A stretch of 64,000 nt of DNA from Martelella mediterranea. GTDB lineage: Bacteria; Pseudomonadota; Alphaproteobacteria; Rhizobiales; Rhizobiaceae. The stretch spans positions 1 to 64,000 of the forward strand of contig NZ_JAINWJ010000045.1 in NCBI RefSeq assembly GCF_021021415.1. The letters are read 5' to 3'. Of this stretch, positions 8,994 to 18,307 are shown piece by piece (within the stretch, counting starts at the first letter, position 1; each line of letters begins with the position of its first letter). The notes beneath the pieces are model-generated. The model saw only the letters and a program-made list of their open reading frames with translations, searched no databases and was not told the origin of the DNA. A program made the position numbers and the translations under genes.

Positions 8994-9629
8994 CTATTCC
9001 GCCTTCCGTGCAATGAGGAAGGCCGCCTTGTTCTTGCCGGGGCACCATCGGTGGGCGATGGCAAAGCCGGCTGCTTCCATCTCCGCGACGAGTTCATCTT
9101 CGGTGAACATGCCGACATGGGGCGCCTTGCCGACCATCTGCATGAGCGGGATCGCCGCCCTGATATAGAAGGAGAAGTCGCCGAGACAGGCGGTCGACGA
9201 AATGAAGACGCCGCCGGGCTTCAGCATCGCGTGAACCTTGGCGATGACGCTCTTGCGGTCTTCCAGAAGGTGCAGGATCGAATGCGCCATGACGACATCG
9301 TAGAGGCCGGCGCTGCTTTCAAGCGCGTCGATATCGCCCTGCTGGAACCGGACATTGGCGATCCCCTGCTCCTCCGCCTTCTTGCGGGCAATCGCGATCA
9401 TGGCGTCGGAAATGTCGAAGGCGTCGATCTCCGCCACGGCCGGGGCGTGGTAAAGCGCGGTCGTGCCGGTGCCGCAGCCGAATTCGAGCACCCGCATCTG
9501 TGGCCCCAGATAGTCACGCGTGACGTTGAGCTTGGTCCGGTAGGACGCCTCGTCGGCGATCGGATCCTTCGCATATTTTTCCGCTATCTTGTCCCAGAAA
9601 CGTTTGGTTTTCGCCTTGGAAACCGGCAT
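8994..9629 (-). CDS. Class I SAM-dependent methyltransferase
   Basis: A 211-residue protein with the Rossmann-type methyltransferase fold. Motif I is VLEFGCGTGTTALYHA near residues 47-62, the acidic motif II follows at IDAFDISDAMI, then GDIDAL and VVMAHSILHLL for motifs III-IV. The substrate is unknown; the family includes ubiquinone/menaquinone-type and small-molecule methyltransferases. It is divergent from the LysR gene at 9745, so the regulator may control it through the 115-bp shared region, an inference from arrangement only. Confidence 0.85.
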   Translation of the reverse strand: MPVSKAKTKRFWDKIAEKYAKDPIADEASYRTKLNVTRDYLGPQMRVLEFGCGTGTTALYHAPAVAEIDAFDISDAMIAIARKKAEEQGIANVRFQQGDIDALESSAGLYDVVMAHSILHLLEDRKSVIAKVHAMLKPGGVFISSTACLGDFSFYIRAAIPLMQMVGKAPHVGMFTEDELVAEMEAAGFAIAHRWCPGKNKAAFLIARKAE

Positions 9630-9744
9630 CGCACTATCCCCGCTGCTTTCGCTCTACCCTGCCTATTGATGTCGGGGCAGCTTCTATTGCGTTTCAGCCT
9701 ATGCGGGAATTGCCTAAATTCCTAGAGCTGTTATACGCATATCG

Positions 9745-10653
9745 ATGAAATGGAATGCCGTGACCTATGACTGGAACCAGGTGCGCGCCTTTCTCGCCAC
9801 GGCCGAGGAAGGCTCGCTTTCGGCTGCGGCGCGGGCCCTGAAGCTGACCCAGCCCACGCTGAGCCGTCAGGTGGCGGGTCTGGAGGAAAGTCTCGGCGTC
9901 ATCCTGTTCGAACGCGGCACCCGGTCGATGACTCTGACGGCGGCGGGCCTTCAGCTTCTTGCCGAGGCGCGTGCCATGACGGGCGCCGCCAACAGGATTT
10001 CGCTCGTCGCGTCCGGCCATTCACAGGCCGTCGAGGGGCTGGTGCGGATCGCCGCCACCGATGCGATGGCGACCTACCACCTGCCCGCGATCGTGGAGGC
10101 CGTGCGGCGCGAGGCGCCCGGCATCGCGCTCGAAATCAAGACATCGAACCATCTGAGCGACCTCATCCGCCGCGAGGCCGATATCGCCATACGCCACGCC
10201 CGGCCGACCGAGGCGGAACTGATCGCCCGACATGTCGGTGTTTCCTTCGCCGTCATGTATGCCTCGAGCGCCTATCTCGACCGGCTGGGGCGACCGGTCA
10301 CCATCGAGAAGCTGCAGACCGCCGATTTCATCGGCTTCGAGTATCGCGAGCAGCTGCTGCCGCTCTATGCCGAGGCCGGGATCGACCTGACGGCCAACAA
10401 CTTTCCGGTGATCACCGAGAGCGGAACGCTGGTGATGGAGCTGATGCGCGCGGGGCTCGGCATCGGTCTGATGATGCGGGAAGATGCCGGGCTCTTTCCC
10501 GAGCTGGAAGAGGTTTTTCCGACGTTCCGGCCGATCACGGTGCCGATCTGGCTGGTCACCCACCGCGAACTGCATTCGAGCCGGCGTATCCGGGTGGTCT
10601 TCGATATCATCGCCGACCGTCTTGGCGCGCTTTCGGCTGAGGCCGACCGGTAG
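9745..10653 (+). CDS. LysR-family transcriptional regulator
   Basis: A 302-residue regulator. The N-terminal winged helix-turn-helix spans about residues 8-67 (VRAFLATAEEGSLSAAARAL then LTQPTLSRQVAGLEESLG), followed by the LysR substrate-binding domain (EGLVRIAATDAMATYHLPAI onward). It is divergent from the methyltransferase gene and upstream of an aldo/keto reductase on the same strand, so either may be its target. The effector cannot be inferred. Confidence 0.9.
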   Translation: MKWNAVTYDWNQVRAFLATAEEGSLSAAARALKLTQPTLSRQVAGLEESLGVILFERGTRSMTLTAAGLQLLAEARAMTGAANRISLVASGHSQAVEGLVRIAATDAMATYHLPAIVEAVRREAPGIALEIKTSNHLSDLIRREADIAIRHARPTEAELIARHVGVSFAVMYASSAYLDRLGRPVTIEKLQTADFIGFEYREQLLPLYAEAGIDLTANNFPVITESGTLVMELMRAGLGIGLMMREDAGLFPELEEVFPTFRPITVPIWLVTHRELHSSRRIRVVFDIIADRLGALSAEADR

Positions 10654-10784
10654 CGCCGGGCGGATTTCTCCGCGGGAATTGATTTCACTTCGGCCGCTGC
10701 TTACGATGAGGCCACTCTCATTGTTGTGTCGCGCGTGGCGACGCCACCTTTCAAACATCCGAAAAGACATTCCGGAGGAACATC

Positions 10785-11846
10785 ATGGAATATCGCCAGC
10801 TCGGCCGTTCGGGCCTGAAAATCTCGACCATCACCATGGGCACCATGACCTTTGGCGGGGTCGGCTGGGCGAAGACGGTGGGCGATCTCGGCGCCGACGA
10901 CGCAAGACGCCTCGTCGATATCTGCCTCGATGCCGGCGTCAACCTGATGGATACGGCGGACGCCTATTCGCAAGGCGTGTGCGAGGAAATCATCGGCGAG
11001 ATCATGGACAAGCCGCGCCGCGACAAGATGATGATCGCGACCAAGGCGCGCTTTGCCATGGGCGACGGGCCGAATGATGCCGGCCTTTCCCGCCACCACC
11101 TGATCGCCGCCTGCGAGGCCAGCCTGAAGCGCCTGAAGACCGATGTCATCGACCTCTACCAGGTCCATGAATGGGACGGGATGACGCCACTGGAGGAAAC
11201 CATGGAGGCGCTCGACACGCTGGTGCGCCACGGCAAGGTTCGCTATGTCGGCTGCTCGAATTTCTCCGGATGGCATATCATGAAGGCGCTCGGGATTGCC
11301 GAACGCGAGCACCGCCAGCGCTTCGTCAGCCAGCAGATCCACTACACGCTCGAAAGCCGCGACGCCGAGAATGAGCTGGTGCCGATCAGCGTGGATCAGG
11401 GGCTCGGCATTCTGGTCTGGAGCCCGATCGCCGGCGGTCTTCTGTCCGGCAAGCATCGCCGCGACCGCAAGGCGCCGGAGGGCACCCGCCAGTTCGCCGG
11501 CTGGACCGAGCCGCCGATCCGCGACGAGGAGCGGCTGTGGACCATCATCGATACGCTGGTGGAGATCGCCGATGCCCGCGGCGTTTCGGCGGCCCAGGTG
11601 GCGCTGGCCTGGACGCTTGGCCGCAAGGGCGTGACCTCGGTGATCATCGGCGGACGCACGGAAGAACAGTTCCGCGACAACCTCGCCTCCGCCGACCTTA
11701 CGCTTTCCGACGAGGAACGTAGCCGCCTCGACGCCGTCAGCCAGCCCTGGCTGCAATACCCCTACTGGCACCAGCGCAATTCGGCCAGCGAACGCCTCGG
11801 CGAAGCCGATCTGGCGCTGATTGGGCCTTATCTCGAAGGGAAGTGA
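10785..11846 (+). CDS. Aldo/keto reductase
   Basis: A 353-residue NADPH-dependent (beta/alpha)8 oxidoreductase. The catalytic tetrad is visible as Asp and Tyr in MDTADAYSQG, Lys in IATKARF and His in YQVHEWDG; the C-terminal cofactor region reads VIIGGRTEEQ. AGGAGG-like GGAGGAAC lies before the ATG at 10785. It resembles the YajO/AKR11-12 group that reduces small aldehydes and ketones. It follows the LysR gene by 131 bp and is convergent with the membrane protein gene downstream. Confidence 0.9.
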   Translation: MEYRQLGRSGLKISTITMGTMTFGGVGWAKTVGDLGADDARRLVDICLDAGVNLMDTADAYSQGVCEEIIGEIMDKPRRDKMMIATKARFAMGDGPNDAGLSRHHLIAACEASLKRLKTDVIDLYQVHEWDGMTPLEETMEALDTLVRHGKVRYVGCSNFSGWHIMKALGIAEREHRQRFVSQQIHYTLESRDAENELVPISVDQGLGILVWSPIAGGLLSGKHRRDRKAPEGTRQFAGWTEPPIRDEERLWTIIDTLVEIADARGVSAAQVALAWTLGRKGVTSVIIGGRTEEQFRDNLASADLTLSDEERSRLDAVSQPWLQYPYWHQRNSASERLGEADLALIGPYLEGK

Positions 11847-11984
11847 GGCGGGACGCTCAGCGTTTTCAGAGCGTTCTTGATCGCGGCGTGATGTTGTTCG
11901 GCCGTCGTGAGAAGGAGGTCGACACGGTCGGATAAGACCGGACCGAAAAGCCGCGATCTCCGAAACGGAAAAAATTTCGCAACC

Positions 11985-12015
11985 AAAAAAGCCCCGGCAA
12001 CACACCGGGGCTTTT
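11985..12015. terminator. Bidirectional intrinsic terminator
   Basis: AAAAAAGCCCCGG, a seven-base loop, CCGGGGCTTTT: a 7-bp GC stem (11991-11997 with 12005-12011) extended by A-T pairs, with T-tracts in both directions. It lies between the convergent aldo/keto reductase and membrane protein genes and can serve both. Confidence 0.85.
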
Positions 12016-12041
12016 CAATTTCCTCCTCCATCCTACGCCAA

Positions 12042-12446
12042 TCAGGCGTGGGTGGGAGTCTGCTTGTGACGTTCGCTCTTGTGGGCGACCAGCATGAAAT
12101 AGATGAACACGAACGGGATCGCCGACCAGTAGGCCGCCGATTTGTCGAGGCCCATGTTGCGGGCGCGGAACGCGGTGAAGCGGCCGAAGGCAAGGCCCGG
12201 CACCACGGCGTAGATCGAAAGGCCCAGGAAATAGGCGGTCGACAGCGCGATGCCCGAGCTTGTCACGGTTTCCATCGGGAAGGCGAATTCCAGAAGGAAC
12301 GAGATCACGATATTGATGACGAAGATGAAGCAGGCGCGCAGGATATAATCGAGGCGGTTATATTCGCGGGCTTCGTTGGTCCAGTAGACGCCGAGCAGAA
12401 CGCCCACGGCGCTCGTCACATAGGGAAAGAAAAATAGGCCGGTCAT
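12042..12446 (-). CDS. Small integral membrane protein of unknown function
   Basis: A 134-residue protein with four likely membrane segments: residues about 3-21, 33-53, 66-86 and 104-121 (AAYWSAIPFVFIYFMLVA). The RFTAFRARNMGLDKSAAYW stretch resembles the loop seen in DUF805-type proteins, but I would not assign the family. GGAGGAAA sits at a good distance from the ATG, and a strong terminator follows the stop, so this looks like a real single-gene unit. It is divergent from the cyo operon across 515 bp. Confidence 0.65.
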   Translation of the reverse strand: MTGLFFFPYVTSAVGVLLGVYWTNEAREYNRLDYILRACFIFVINIVISFLLEFAFPMETVTSSGIALSTAYFLGLSIYAVVPGLAFGRFTAFRARNMGLDKSAAYWSAIPFVFIYFMLVAHKSERHKQTPTHA

Positions 12447-12961
12447 AGTCGTTTCCTCCTCGAAACGGTCATGCGCAATTTGTCACATGTGTCGTATTGT
12501 CGCATGAAAGTTTCCGGTACCGCAACTGCGAAAAGTGTTGTTTCGAGAATCAACGGCCGGGCAGCCCCGACGGTTCCCTGCAATCGCATCGCGGCCGGCG
12601 GCGTGAAATTTTCGCTTGGAAGGGTGGGGCGAGACGTGACAATCTGCCGCGCGGGGTGAGCCGCCGCCTTGCGACGTGGCAATTTTCACGCAATGCGGGC
12701 GAAAAAATCGGGGGTACAGGTGACGGGTCGGCACCCTTGTGCCAAAATGCCACAGCACGAAAGCGGTTTATTTTTGACGAAATTGGGTTACTAGCTGCCG
12801 CATGTGCGCCCGGCCCTTGAAGGACGGGCGGTCTCAACGGGAATGTCTGTGCCGCACCGGTGTCGCGGGGACCAGGGGCCGGCAGGCTGCAGACACGTCA
12901 TCGAAAACAAGGCCCGCGTTTTTCCGCGAAACCCGGGCGTTTGGCAGAGAATGAAACGATT
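12447..12961. other. Non-coding region upstream of the cyo operon
   Basis: This 515-bp gap between the divergent membrane protein gene and cyoA must hold both promoters. I see a CACATGTG palindrome near 12485 and a TGCGACGTGGCAA stretch near 12671 that could be a redox-regulator site, but neither is convincing. No ribosome-bound ORF is supported; apparent ORFs here are antisense or out of frame. Confidence 0.4.
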
Positions 12962-14068
12962 GTGAACCTTTCCAAGCTAATAAAACCGGCATTGCTGCTG
13001 CCGCTTGTGCTCGCTCTTTCGGGCTGTCAGCTGATCCTTCTCGACCCCGCAGGCTGGGTCGCCAATGAAGAGCGCGACCTGCTGATCGCCTCCACCGTGC
13101 TGATGATGGTCATCATCGTTCCGGTGCTGGTCATGGCGGTCTACATTCCGTGGCGCTATCGCGATTCGCGCAAGGCCACGGATGATTACGATCCGGAATT
13201 CGAGCATTCCAACCTGTTCGAGGCCTTCATCTGGGGCGTTCCGGTGATGATCATCATCGCGCTCGGCGCGCTGACCTGGGTCTATACCCACCGTCTCGAC
13301 CCCTACAAGCCGCTCGACCATATCGCCGGCGAACCGCTGGAGATCGAGGCGGTCTCGCTCGACTGGAAGTGGCTGTTCATCTATCCGGAAGAAAACATCG
13401 CCGTGGTCAACCAGCTCGTGTTGCCGACCGACAGGGCGGTGAACCTGCGGCTGACCTCATCATCGGTGATGAACACGTTTTCGGTCCCCGCGCTCGCCGG
13501 CATGATCTACACCATGGCCGGCATGGAGACCAAGCTGCATCTGGTGGCTGACGACGCCGGCAAATATTACGGCCGCTCGGCCAATTATTCCGGTCCCGGC
13601 TATGCCCATATGGATTTCGAGACCTTCGCCGTATCCGAGGACGAGTTCGACAACTGGGTGAGCACGGTCAAGACCTCCGGTTCCGAACTTACGGTCGATG
13701 CCTACCAGACGCTGGCGAAACCGACCGTTGCCGACAGCGTGTCCTATTACAACGGCGTCGCCGACAACCTGTTCGACAAGATCGTCGGCCTGTGCGTCGA
13801 GCCGGGCAAGGTCTGCATCGGCGACATGATGATGCAGGACATGATGGGCGGCGGCGGACTGAAGGGGATCGAAACCAAGGATTCCTATGTCTATGACGAA
13901 TTCGCGCCCGGCGAGGGCTTCGACCAGCACGCCTTCGAAGAGACGCTCCACGCCAATCCGGACGAGCCGACCAAGGGCCCGGTCAACGTCAAGAACCCTG
14001 ACCAGACGGTCACAAACCTGGCCGGCGGCGACAATGCGCCGAACGCATCCGAATCCGCGAGGCAGTAA
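12962..14068 (+). CDS. cyoA: Cytochrome bo3-type ubiquinol oxidase subunit II
   Basis: A 368-residue membrane-anchored subunit of the quinol oxidase. The GTG start at 12962 is chosen because the product then begins with a lipoprotein signal peptide whose lipobox ALSGC ends at about residue 19; the longer reading upstream would bury it. Two transmembrane segments follow ([20 protein letters not shown] and [20 protein letters not shown]), then the periplasmic cupredoxin-like domain, which appears to lack the CuA ligands of cytochrome c oxidases, fitting quinol as electron donor. The tail after residue 290 is longer and Met/Gly-rich ([11 protein letters not shown]). The stop overlaps cyoB. Confidence 0.94.
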   Translation: MNLSKLIKPALLLPLVLALSGCQLILLDPAGWVANEERDLLIASTVLMMVIIVPVLVMAVYIPWRYRDSRKATDDYDPEFEHSNLFEAFIWGVPVMIIIALGALTWVYTHRLDPYKPLDHIAGEPLEIEAVSLDWKWLFIYPEENIAVVNQLVLPTDRAVNLRLTSSSVMNTFSVPALAGMIYTMAGMETKLHLVADDAGKYYGRSANYSGPGYAHMDFETFAVSEDEFDNWVSTVKTSGSELTVDAYQTLAKPTVADSVSYYNGVADNLFDKIVGLCVEPGKVCIGDMMMQDMMGGGGLKGIETKDSYVYDEFAPGEGFDQHAFEETLHANPDEPTKGPVNVKNPDQTVTNLAGGDNAPNASESARQ

Positions 14069-16050
14069 TGAGATCTGATTTCTGGAACTTCATTTTCGGC
14101 AAGCTCACCTGGGCCGACATTCCCTATAATGTCCTGATCCTGGATGTGACCTTCGCCGCCGTGGTGATTGCCTTTCTGACGGTATTCGGCCTGATCACCT
14201 ACCATCGCAAATGGGGCTATCTGTGGAGCGAGTGGTTCACCTCGGTCGACCACAAGAAGATCGGCGTGATGTATATCGTGCTGGCGCTGGTCATGCTGTT
14301 CCGCGGCTTCACCGACGCCTTCATGATGCGCACCCAGCAGGCGATTGCCGCCGGCGGCGCGCAGGGCTATCTGCCGCCGCACCATTTCGACCAGATCTTC
14401 ACCGCCCACGGCACGGTCATGATCTTCTTCTTCGCCATGGCCTTCCTGGTCGGCGTGATGAATATCGCGATGCCGCTGCAGATCGGCGCGCGCGACGTCG
14501 CCTTCCCGTGGCTCAATAACTTCTCGTTCTGGATGACAGTTTCGGGCGCCATCCTGCTCAACGTGTCGCTGTTCATCGGCCTTCTCGGTCGCACCGGCTG
14601 GCTCGCCATGCCGCCGCTTTCGGGGATCGCATACTCGCCCGATGTGGGGGTCGACTATTACATATGGTCGCTACAGATAGCGGGGATAGGAACGACGCTA
14701 TCGGGCGTCAACATGGTCGCGACCATCCTGAAGATGCGCGCGCCGGGCATGACGATGATGCGCATGCCGGTGTTCGCCTGGACCACGCTTGCCGCCAACG
14801 TGCTGATCGTCGCCGCCTTCCCGGTGCTGACGGCAACGCTCGCCATGCTGGCGCTTGACCGCTATCTCGGCATGCACTTCTTCACCAACGACATGGGCGG
14901 CAATCCCATGATGTATGTGAACCTGATCTGGATCTGGGGCCATCCGGAAGTCTATATCCTGATCCTGCCCTGTTTCGGCATCTTCTCCGAAGTGGTCGCG
15001 ACCTTCTCGGGCAAGCCGCTGTTCGGCTACCGCACCATGGTCTACGCCACGGCCTGCATTCTGGTTCTGTCCTTCGTCGTCTGGCTGCACCACTTCTTCA
15101 CCATGGGTTCCGGCGCCAGCGTGAACACCTTCTTTGGCATTTCGACGATGATCATCGCGGTGCCGACGGGGGCGAAGATCTTCAACTGGCTGTTCACCAT
15201 GTATCGCGGGCGGATCCGGTTCGAGACCCCGATGTACTGGACGGTGGGCTTCCTGATCACCTTCACCATCGGCGGCATGACCGGCGTGATGCTGGCGGTT
15301 CCGCCGGCGGATTTCCAGCTCCACAACTCGCTGTTCCTGATTGCCCACTTCCACAACGTCATCATCGGCGGCGTGGTCTTCGGGCTGATGGCGGGCTACC
15401 AGTACTGGTGGCCGAAAGTGTTCGGCTTCAAGCTCGACGACAAATGGGGCCGCCGCTCGTTCTGGTTCTGGTGCATCGGCTTCTACGTCGCCTTCATGCC
15501 GCTCTACGTGCTCGGCCTGATGGGCGTCACCCGCCGGCTGCAGAGCTACACCGATGCCGGCTGGCAGATTTACTTCATCATCGCCTGCATCGGCATGCTG
15601 CTGATCGGCTGCGGCATCGCCTCCACCGTGATCCAGCTCGTCGTATCCATCAAGAACCGCGATGCGCTGAAATGTGGTCCCGATCCGTGGAACGGCCGTA
15701 CGCTGGAATGGGCGACCACGTCTCCGGTTGCGCCCTACAACTTCCCTGCCGATTTCGTGGTGACCGGTCGTGATGCCTGGTGGCGGATGAAGAAGGAAGG
15801 CTTCCAGTGGCCGACGGAGTACAAGCCGATCCACATGCCGAAGAATACCTGGGCCGGTATCGTGCCCGCCTTCTTCTGCCTCGCGCTCGGCTTCGCGCTG
15901 GTCTGGCACATGTGGTGGCTGGTGGTGCTGAGCTTCGTGCTGGCTGTCGGCTCGATCATCTACCATACCTTCGATTTCGACCGTGATTACTACATTCCGG
16001 CCGAACAGGTCGCCCGCGACCAGGAAAAGGCCAAGGAGGCACTTGTATGA
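14068..16050 (+). CDS. cyoB: Cytochrome bo3-type ubiquinol oxidase subunit I
   Basis: A 660-residue catalytic subunit with about 15 membrane segments; it reduces O2 to water at the haem-copper centre and pumps protons. The motif [14 protein letters not shown] carries the CuB histidine and cross-linked tyrosine, HHFFTMG the other CuB histidines, and HFHNVIIGG the haem ligands. Length and sequence fit CyoB rather than an aa3 cytochrome c oxidase. The start is the ATG overlapping the cyoA stop (TAATG), and it overlaps cyoC by four bases, so the operon is tightly coupled. Confidence 0.97.
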   Translation: MRSDFWNFIFGKLTWADIPYNVLILDVTFAAVVIAFLTVFGLITYHRKWGYLWSEWFTSVDHKKIGVMYIVLALVMLFRGFTDAFMMRTQQAIAAGGAQGYLPPHHFDQIFTAHGTVMIFFFAMAFLVGVMNIAMPLQIGARDVAFPWLNNFSFWMTVSGAILLNVSLFIGLLGRTGWLAMPPLSGIAYSPDVGVDYYIWSLQIAGIGTTLSGVNMVATILKMRAPGMTMMRMPVFAWTTLAANVLIVAAFPVLTATLAMLALDRYLGMHFFTNDMGGNPMMYVNLIWIWGHPEVYILILPCFGIFSEVVATFSGKPLFGYRTMVYATACILVLSFVVWLHHFFTMGSGASVNTFFGISTMIIAVPTGAKIFNWLFTMYRGRIRFETPMYWTVGFLITFTIGGMTGVMLAVPPADFQLHNSLFLIAHFHNVIIGGVVFGLMAGYQYWWPKVFGFKLDDKWGRRSFWFWCIGFYVAFMPLYVLGLMGVTRRLQSYTDAGWQIYFIIACIGMLLIGCGIASTVIQLVVSIKNRDALKCGPDPWNGRTLEWATTSPVAPYNFPADFVVTGRDAWWRMKKEGFQWPTEYKPIHMPKNTWAGIVPAFFCLALGFALVWHMWWLVVLSFVLAVGSIIYHTFDFDRDYYIPAEQVARDQEKAKEALV

Positions 16051-16664
16051 CGACGATCGCTGATACGGGCGCCGATACGAGCGCGCATCACGACGACCAC
16101 GCCCATCACGATAGTCCGACGCAGCTTGGCTTCTGGATCTACCTGATGAGCGACTGCCTGATCTTCGGCACGTTGTTCGCGACCTATGCCGTGCTCGGCC
16201 GCTCCTATGCGGGCGGGCCGGCGCCGAACGATCTGTTCCATCTGTGGTTCGCGCTGGTGGAAACGGCGCTGCTGTTGTTCTCCTCGGTCACTTTCGGCAT
16301 GGGCATGCTGCGCATGGACAAGGGCGACAAGGCCGGCGTGATGAAGTGGCTGATCGTCGCTGGCCTGTTTGCCGTCGGCTTTCTGGCGATGGAAGTCTAC
16401 GAGTTCCACGACCTGATTTCCGAAGGCGCGACGCCGGACCGTTCGGCCTTCCTGTCGGCCTATTTCACGCTGGTCGGCACCCACGGCCTGCATGTGACCT
16501 TCGGCACGATCTGGCTGATCGTCCTGCTTTTCCAGGTTTCGAAGCGTGGCTTGAACGAGCCGATGCGCCGCCGCGTCTCAACGCTTTCGATGTTCTGGCA
16601 CTTCCTCGACCTGATCTGGATCGGCGTCTTTTCGCTGGTCTATCTTACCGGAGCGATCCTATGA
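16047..16664 (+). CDS. cyoC: Cytochrome bo3-type ubiquinol oxidase subunit III
   Basis: A 205-residue membrane subunit with five transmembrane helices. The N-terminus is His/Asp-rich ([15 protein letters not shown]) before the first helix [19 protein letters not shown], typical of CyoC. The segments EVYEFHDLI and THGLHVTFG match the COX3 family. It overlaps both neighbours by ATGA. It stabilises the oxidase and lines a lipid-filled cleft, as known for the family. Confidence 0.95.
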   Translation: MTTIADTGADTSAHHDDHAHHDSPTQLGFWIYLMSDCLIFGTLFATYAVLGRSYAGGPAPNDLFHLWFALVETALLLFSSVTFGMGMLRMDKGDKAGVMKWLIVAGLFAVGFLAMEVYEFHDLISEGATPDRSAFLSAYFTLVGTHGLHVTFGTIWLIVLLFQVSKRGLNEPMRRRVSTLSMFWHFLDLIWIGVFSLVYLTGAIL

Positions 16665-17107
16665 GCAGCGCTGAACACACTTCCCACGGCCATGGCAGCT
16701 TCAAGGGGCTGATGACCGGCTTCGTGCTGGCGGCGGTGCTGACCATCATTCCCTTCGGGCTGGTGATGGCGGACGCAATCTCCAGCAAGGCCTTCCTGCT
16801 GACGGTGGTGATGATCTGCGCCGCGGCCCAGATTCTGGTGCATCTGCGCTATTTCCTGCTGCTCAGCACCAATCAGGAACAGGGCTGGACCATGGCGTCC
16901 TCGCTGCTGGCGCTGATCCTGCTTCTGATCGTGCTGGCTGGCTCGCTCTGGGTCATGCACAACATGAACAAATACATGATGCCGCTGCCGGAAAGCGGGT
17001 TCACCTATCTCGACGACGGCACCATCGTCTGCGCCACGCCCGAGATTGCCCAGCAATTGCGCGATGCCGGCGTCACCGGCAATATCATCGTGCAGGGCCA
17101 GCAGTAA
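16661..17107 (+). CDS. cyoD: Cytochrome bo3-type ubiquinol oxidase subunit IV
   Basis: A 148-residue subunit with three transmembrane helices (GLMTGFVLAAVLTIIPFGLV, FLLTVVMICAAAQILVHLRY and ASSLLALILLLIVLAGSLWV) and the family stretch VHLRYFLLLSTNQEQGW. The C-terminal soluble tail after residue 105 is longer than in E. coli CyoD (about 109 residues in all) and is of unknown role. The ATG overlaps the cyoC stop. No cyoE (haem O synthase) follows; the next gene is SURF1. Confidence 0.93.
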   Translation: MSSAEHTSHGHGSFKGLMTGFVLAAVLTIIPFGLVMADAISSKAFLLTVVMICAAAQILVHLRYFLLLSTNQEQGWTMASSLLALILLLIVLAGSLWVMHNMNKYMMPLPESGFTYLDDGTIVCATPEIAQQLRDAGVTGNIIVQGQQ

Positions 17108-17127
17108 CCGGCTTTTCAAGCCTCTTT

Positions 17128-17149
17128 CCGGCCCCGCCAAAGGGGCCGG
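17128..17149 (+). terminator. GC-rich hairpin after cyoD
   Basis: CCGGCCCC-GCCAAA-GGGGCCGG, an 8-bp perfect stem about 20 bases after the cyoD stop. No T-tract follows, so it may be a partial terminator or mRNA 3' stabiliser between cyoD and the SURF1 gene rather than a full stop. Confidence 0.4.
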
Positions 17150-17230
17150 ACGGATCGCCCGGTCCGCAGTTGAAGCCGACATGCTTTGTCAGCGCTCCCG
17201 GCCTCCGGCGCGCGAAAGGTTTTCCCGCTC

Positions 17231-17962
17231 ATGGCTTCGATCTCTCGAAAAAAACTGGTTCTGATCGCCGTTATCGCCGCAATCCTGTTTGCCGGCTTCA
17301 CGGCGCTCGGCATCTGGCAGGTCTATCGCCTGCAATGGAAGCGCGATCTGATCGCCGCCGTCGATGCCCGCGTTGAGGCGCCGGCGGTGCCCGCGCCGGG
17401 GGTAGGCGAGACGGTGACGCGCGAAGACGATGCCTATCGCCATGTCAGCGTCACCGGGCGCTATATCGAGGCGGCGCAGACGCTGATCTACTATCCGACC
17501 CAGCTCGGCGCCGGCTATTTCGTAATGACGCCGCTTCTGCGCGATGACGGCAGCTATGTGCTGATCAATCGCGGTTTTGTGCCGGAGGGCAGGCAGGACA
17601 ATCCCGCCAATTATCGCGCCCCCGAGGGCGAGGTCACGGTCGCGGGGTTGCTGCGCATGTCGGAGAGCATGGGCTGGCTGTTTTCACGCTCCAACGATCC
17701 GGCCGATGGCAAATGGTATCGCCGCGATGTCGCCTCGATCATGGGCACCCGCGGCCTGGTGCCGTTCGCGCCCTATTTCATCGATGCCGAAGCGAGCGGC
17801 CCGACGGGCAAGCTGCCGATCGGCGGCCTGACCGTGGTCTCGTTCCGCAATGCACATCTGAGCTATGCGCTGACATGGTTTGCGATGGCGCTCGGCACGC
17901 TCGGGCTCTATGTCTTCGTGCTGCGCTATGAACGGCGACCATCGTCGCCCGACGACGAATAG
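17231..17962 (+). CDS. SURF1 family oxidase assembly protein
   Basis: A 243-residue membrane protein with the SURF1 layout: an N-terminal helix (LVLIAVIAAILFAGFTALG) followed by IWQVYRLQWKRDLI, a periplasmic domain, and a C-terminal helix (YALTWFAMALGTLGLYVFVL) with the tail RYERRP. GWLFSRSNDP and VLINRGFVPEGRQ are family segments. SURF1 helps insert haem into oxidase subunit I. The ATG at 17231 has GAAAGG upstream and skips a longer reading. It stands 123 bp after cyoD, so it probably serves this quinol oxidase. Confidence 0.93.
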   Translation: MASISRKKLVLIAVIAAILFAGFTALGIWQVYRLQWKRDLIAAVDARVEAPAVPAPGVGETVTREDDAYRHVSVTGRYIEAAQTLIYYPTQLGAGYFVMTPLLRDDGSYVLINRGFVPEGRQDNPANYRAPEGEVTVAGLLRMSESMGWLFSRSNDPADGKWYRRDVASIMGTRGLVPFAPYFIDAEASGPTGKLPIGGLTVVSFRNAHLSYALTWFAMALGTLGLYVFVLRYERRPSSPDDE

Positions 17963-18260
17963 GGCTGGCTTCTCAAAGGCTTGTCCTGTGGCCGTGTTCT
18001 TGCCGGCCTGAAGTTTCGGTCATCCCCTGCTTTTTTGTCCCCTGTGGAAAGCGCGAAAGAAATCCCGCGTGCATGACGGTTCAACTCTCGGTTGGTAGCC
18101 GTTGCCGGTGGCGAGGGGTCATCTTCACGGTCATCGGCAATTTCCCAAGACCGATTCGCCGGGCCGGCACATGCTGCATCAGCACTGTTCGCCCGTTCCG
18201 GCCTGTATTTTTTCCCTGTCACAATGCGTTAACCCTGAATGTGGAAAACAGGTCCACGAA
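17963..18260. other. Non-coding region between SURF1 and the nrd regulatory region
   Basis: About 300 bp with no supported gene. A TTAACC stretch near 18229 is only half of a CtrA-like site. The DNA becomes AT-richer towards 18260, where the NrdR boxes begin. No hairpin with a T-tract was seen for the SURF1 transcript. Confidence 0.4.
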
Positions 18261-18307
18261 ACACTATATATGGTTGGTTCAGGCATTCCAGTTCGCAGAT
18301 ATTGTGT
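18261..18307 (+). promoter_or_regulatory. Tandem NrdR boxes of nrdHIEF
   Basis: Box 1 is ACACTATATATGGTTG (18261-18276) and box 2 is TTCGCAGATATTGTGT (18292-18307). The family consensus is close to ACACWATATATWGTGT; box 1 keeps the left half and box 2 the right half. The starts are 31 bp apart (15-bp spacer), the three-helical-turn spacing typical of NrdR regulation. They should overlap the promoter, which NrdR represses when dATP is plentiful. Confidence 0.75.

Noticed and set aside
11853-11877. ACGCTC-N10-GAGCGT hairpin after the aldo/keto reductase as its terminator
   Set aside because: Short stem, large loop and no real T-tract; the stronger bidirectional terminator at 11985-12015 explains the 3' end.
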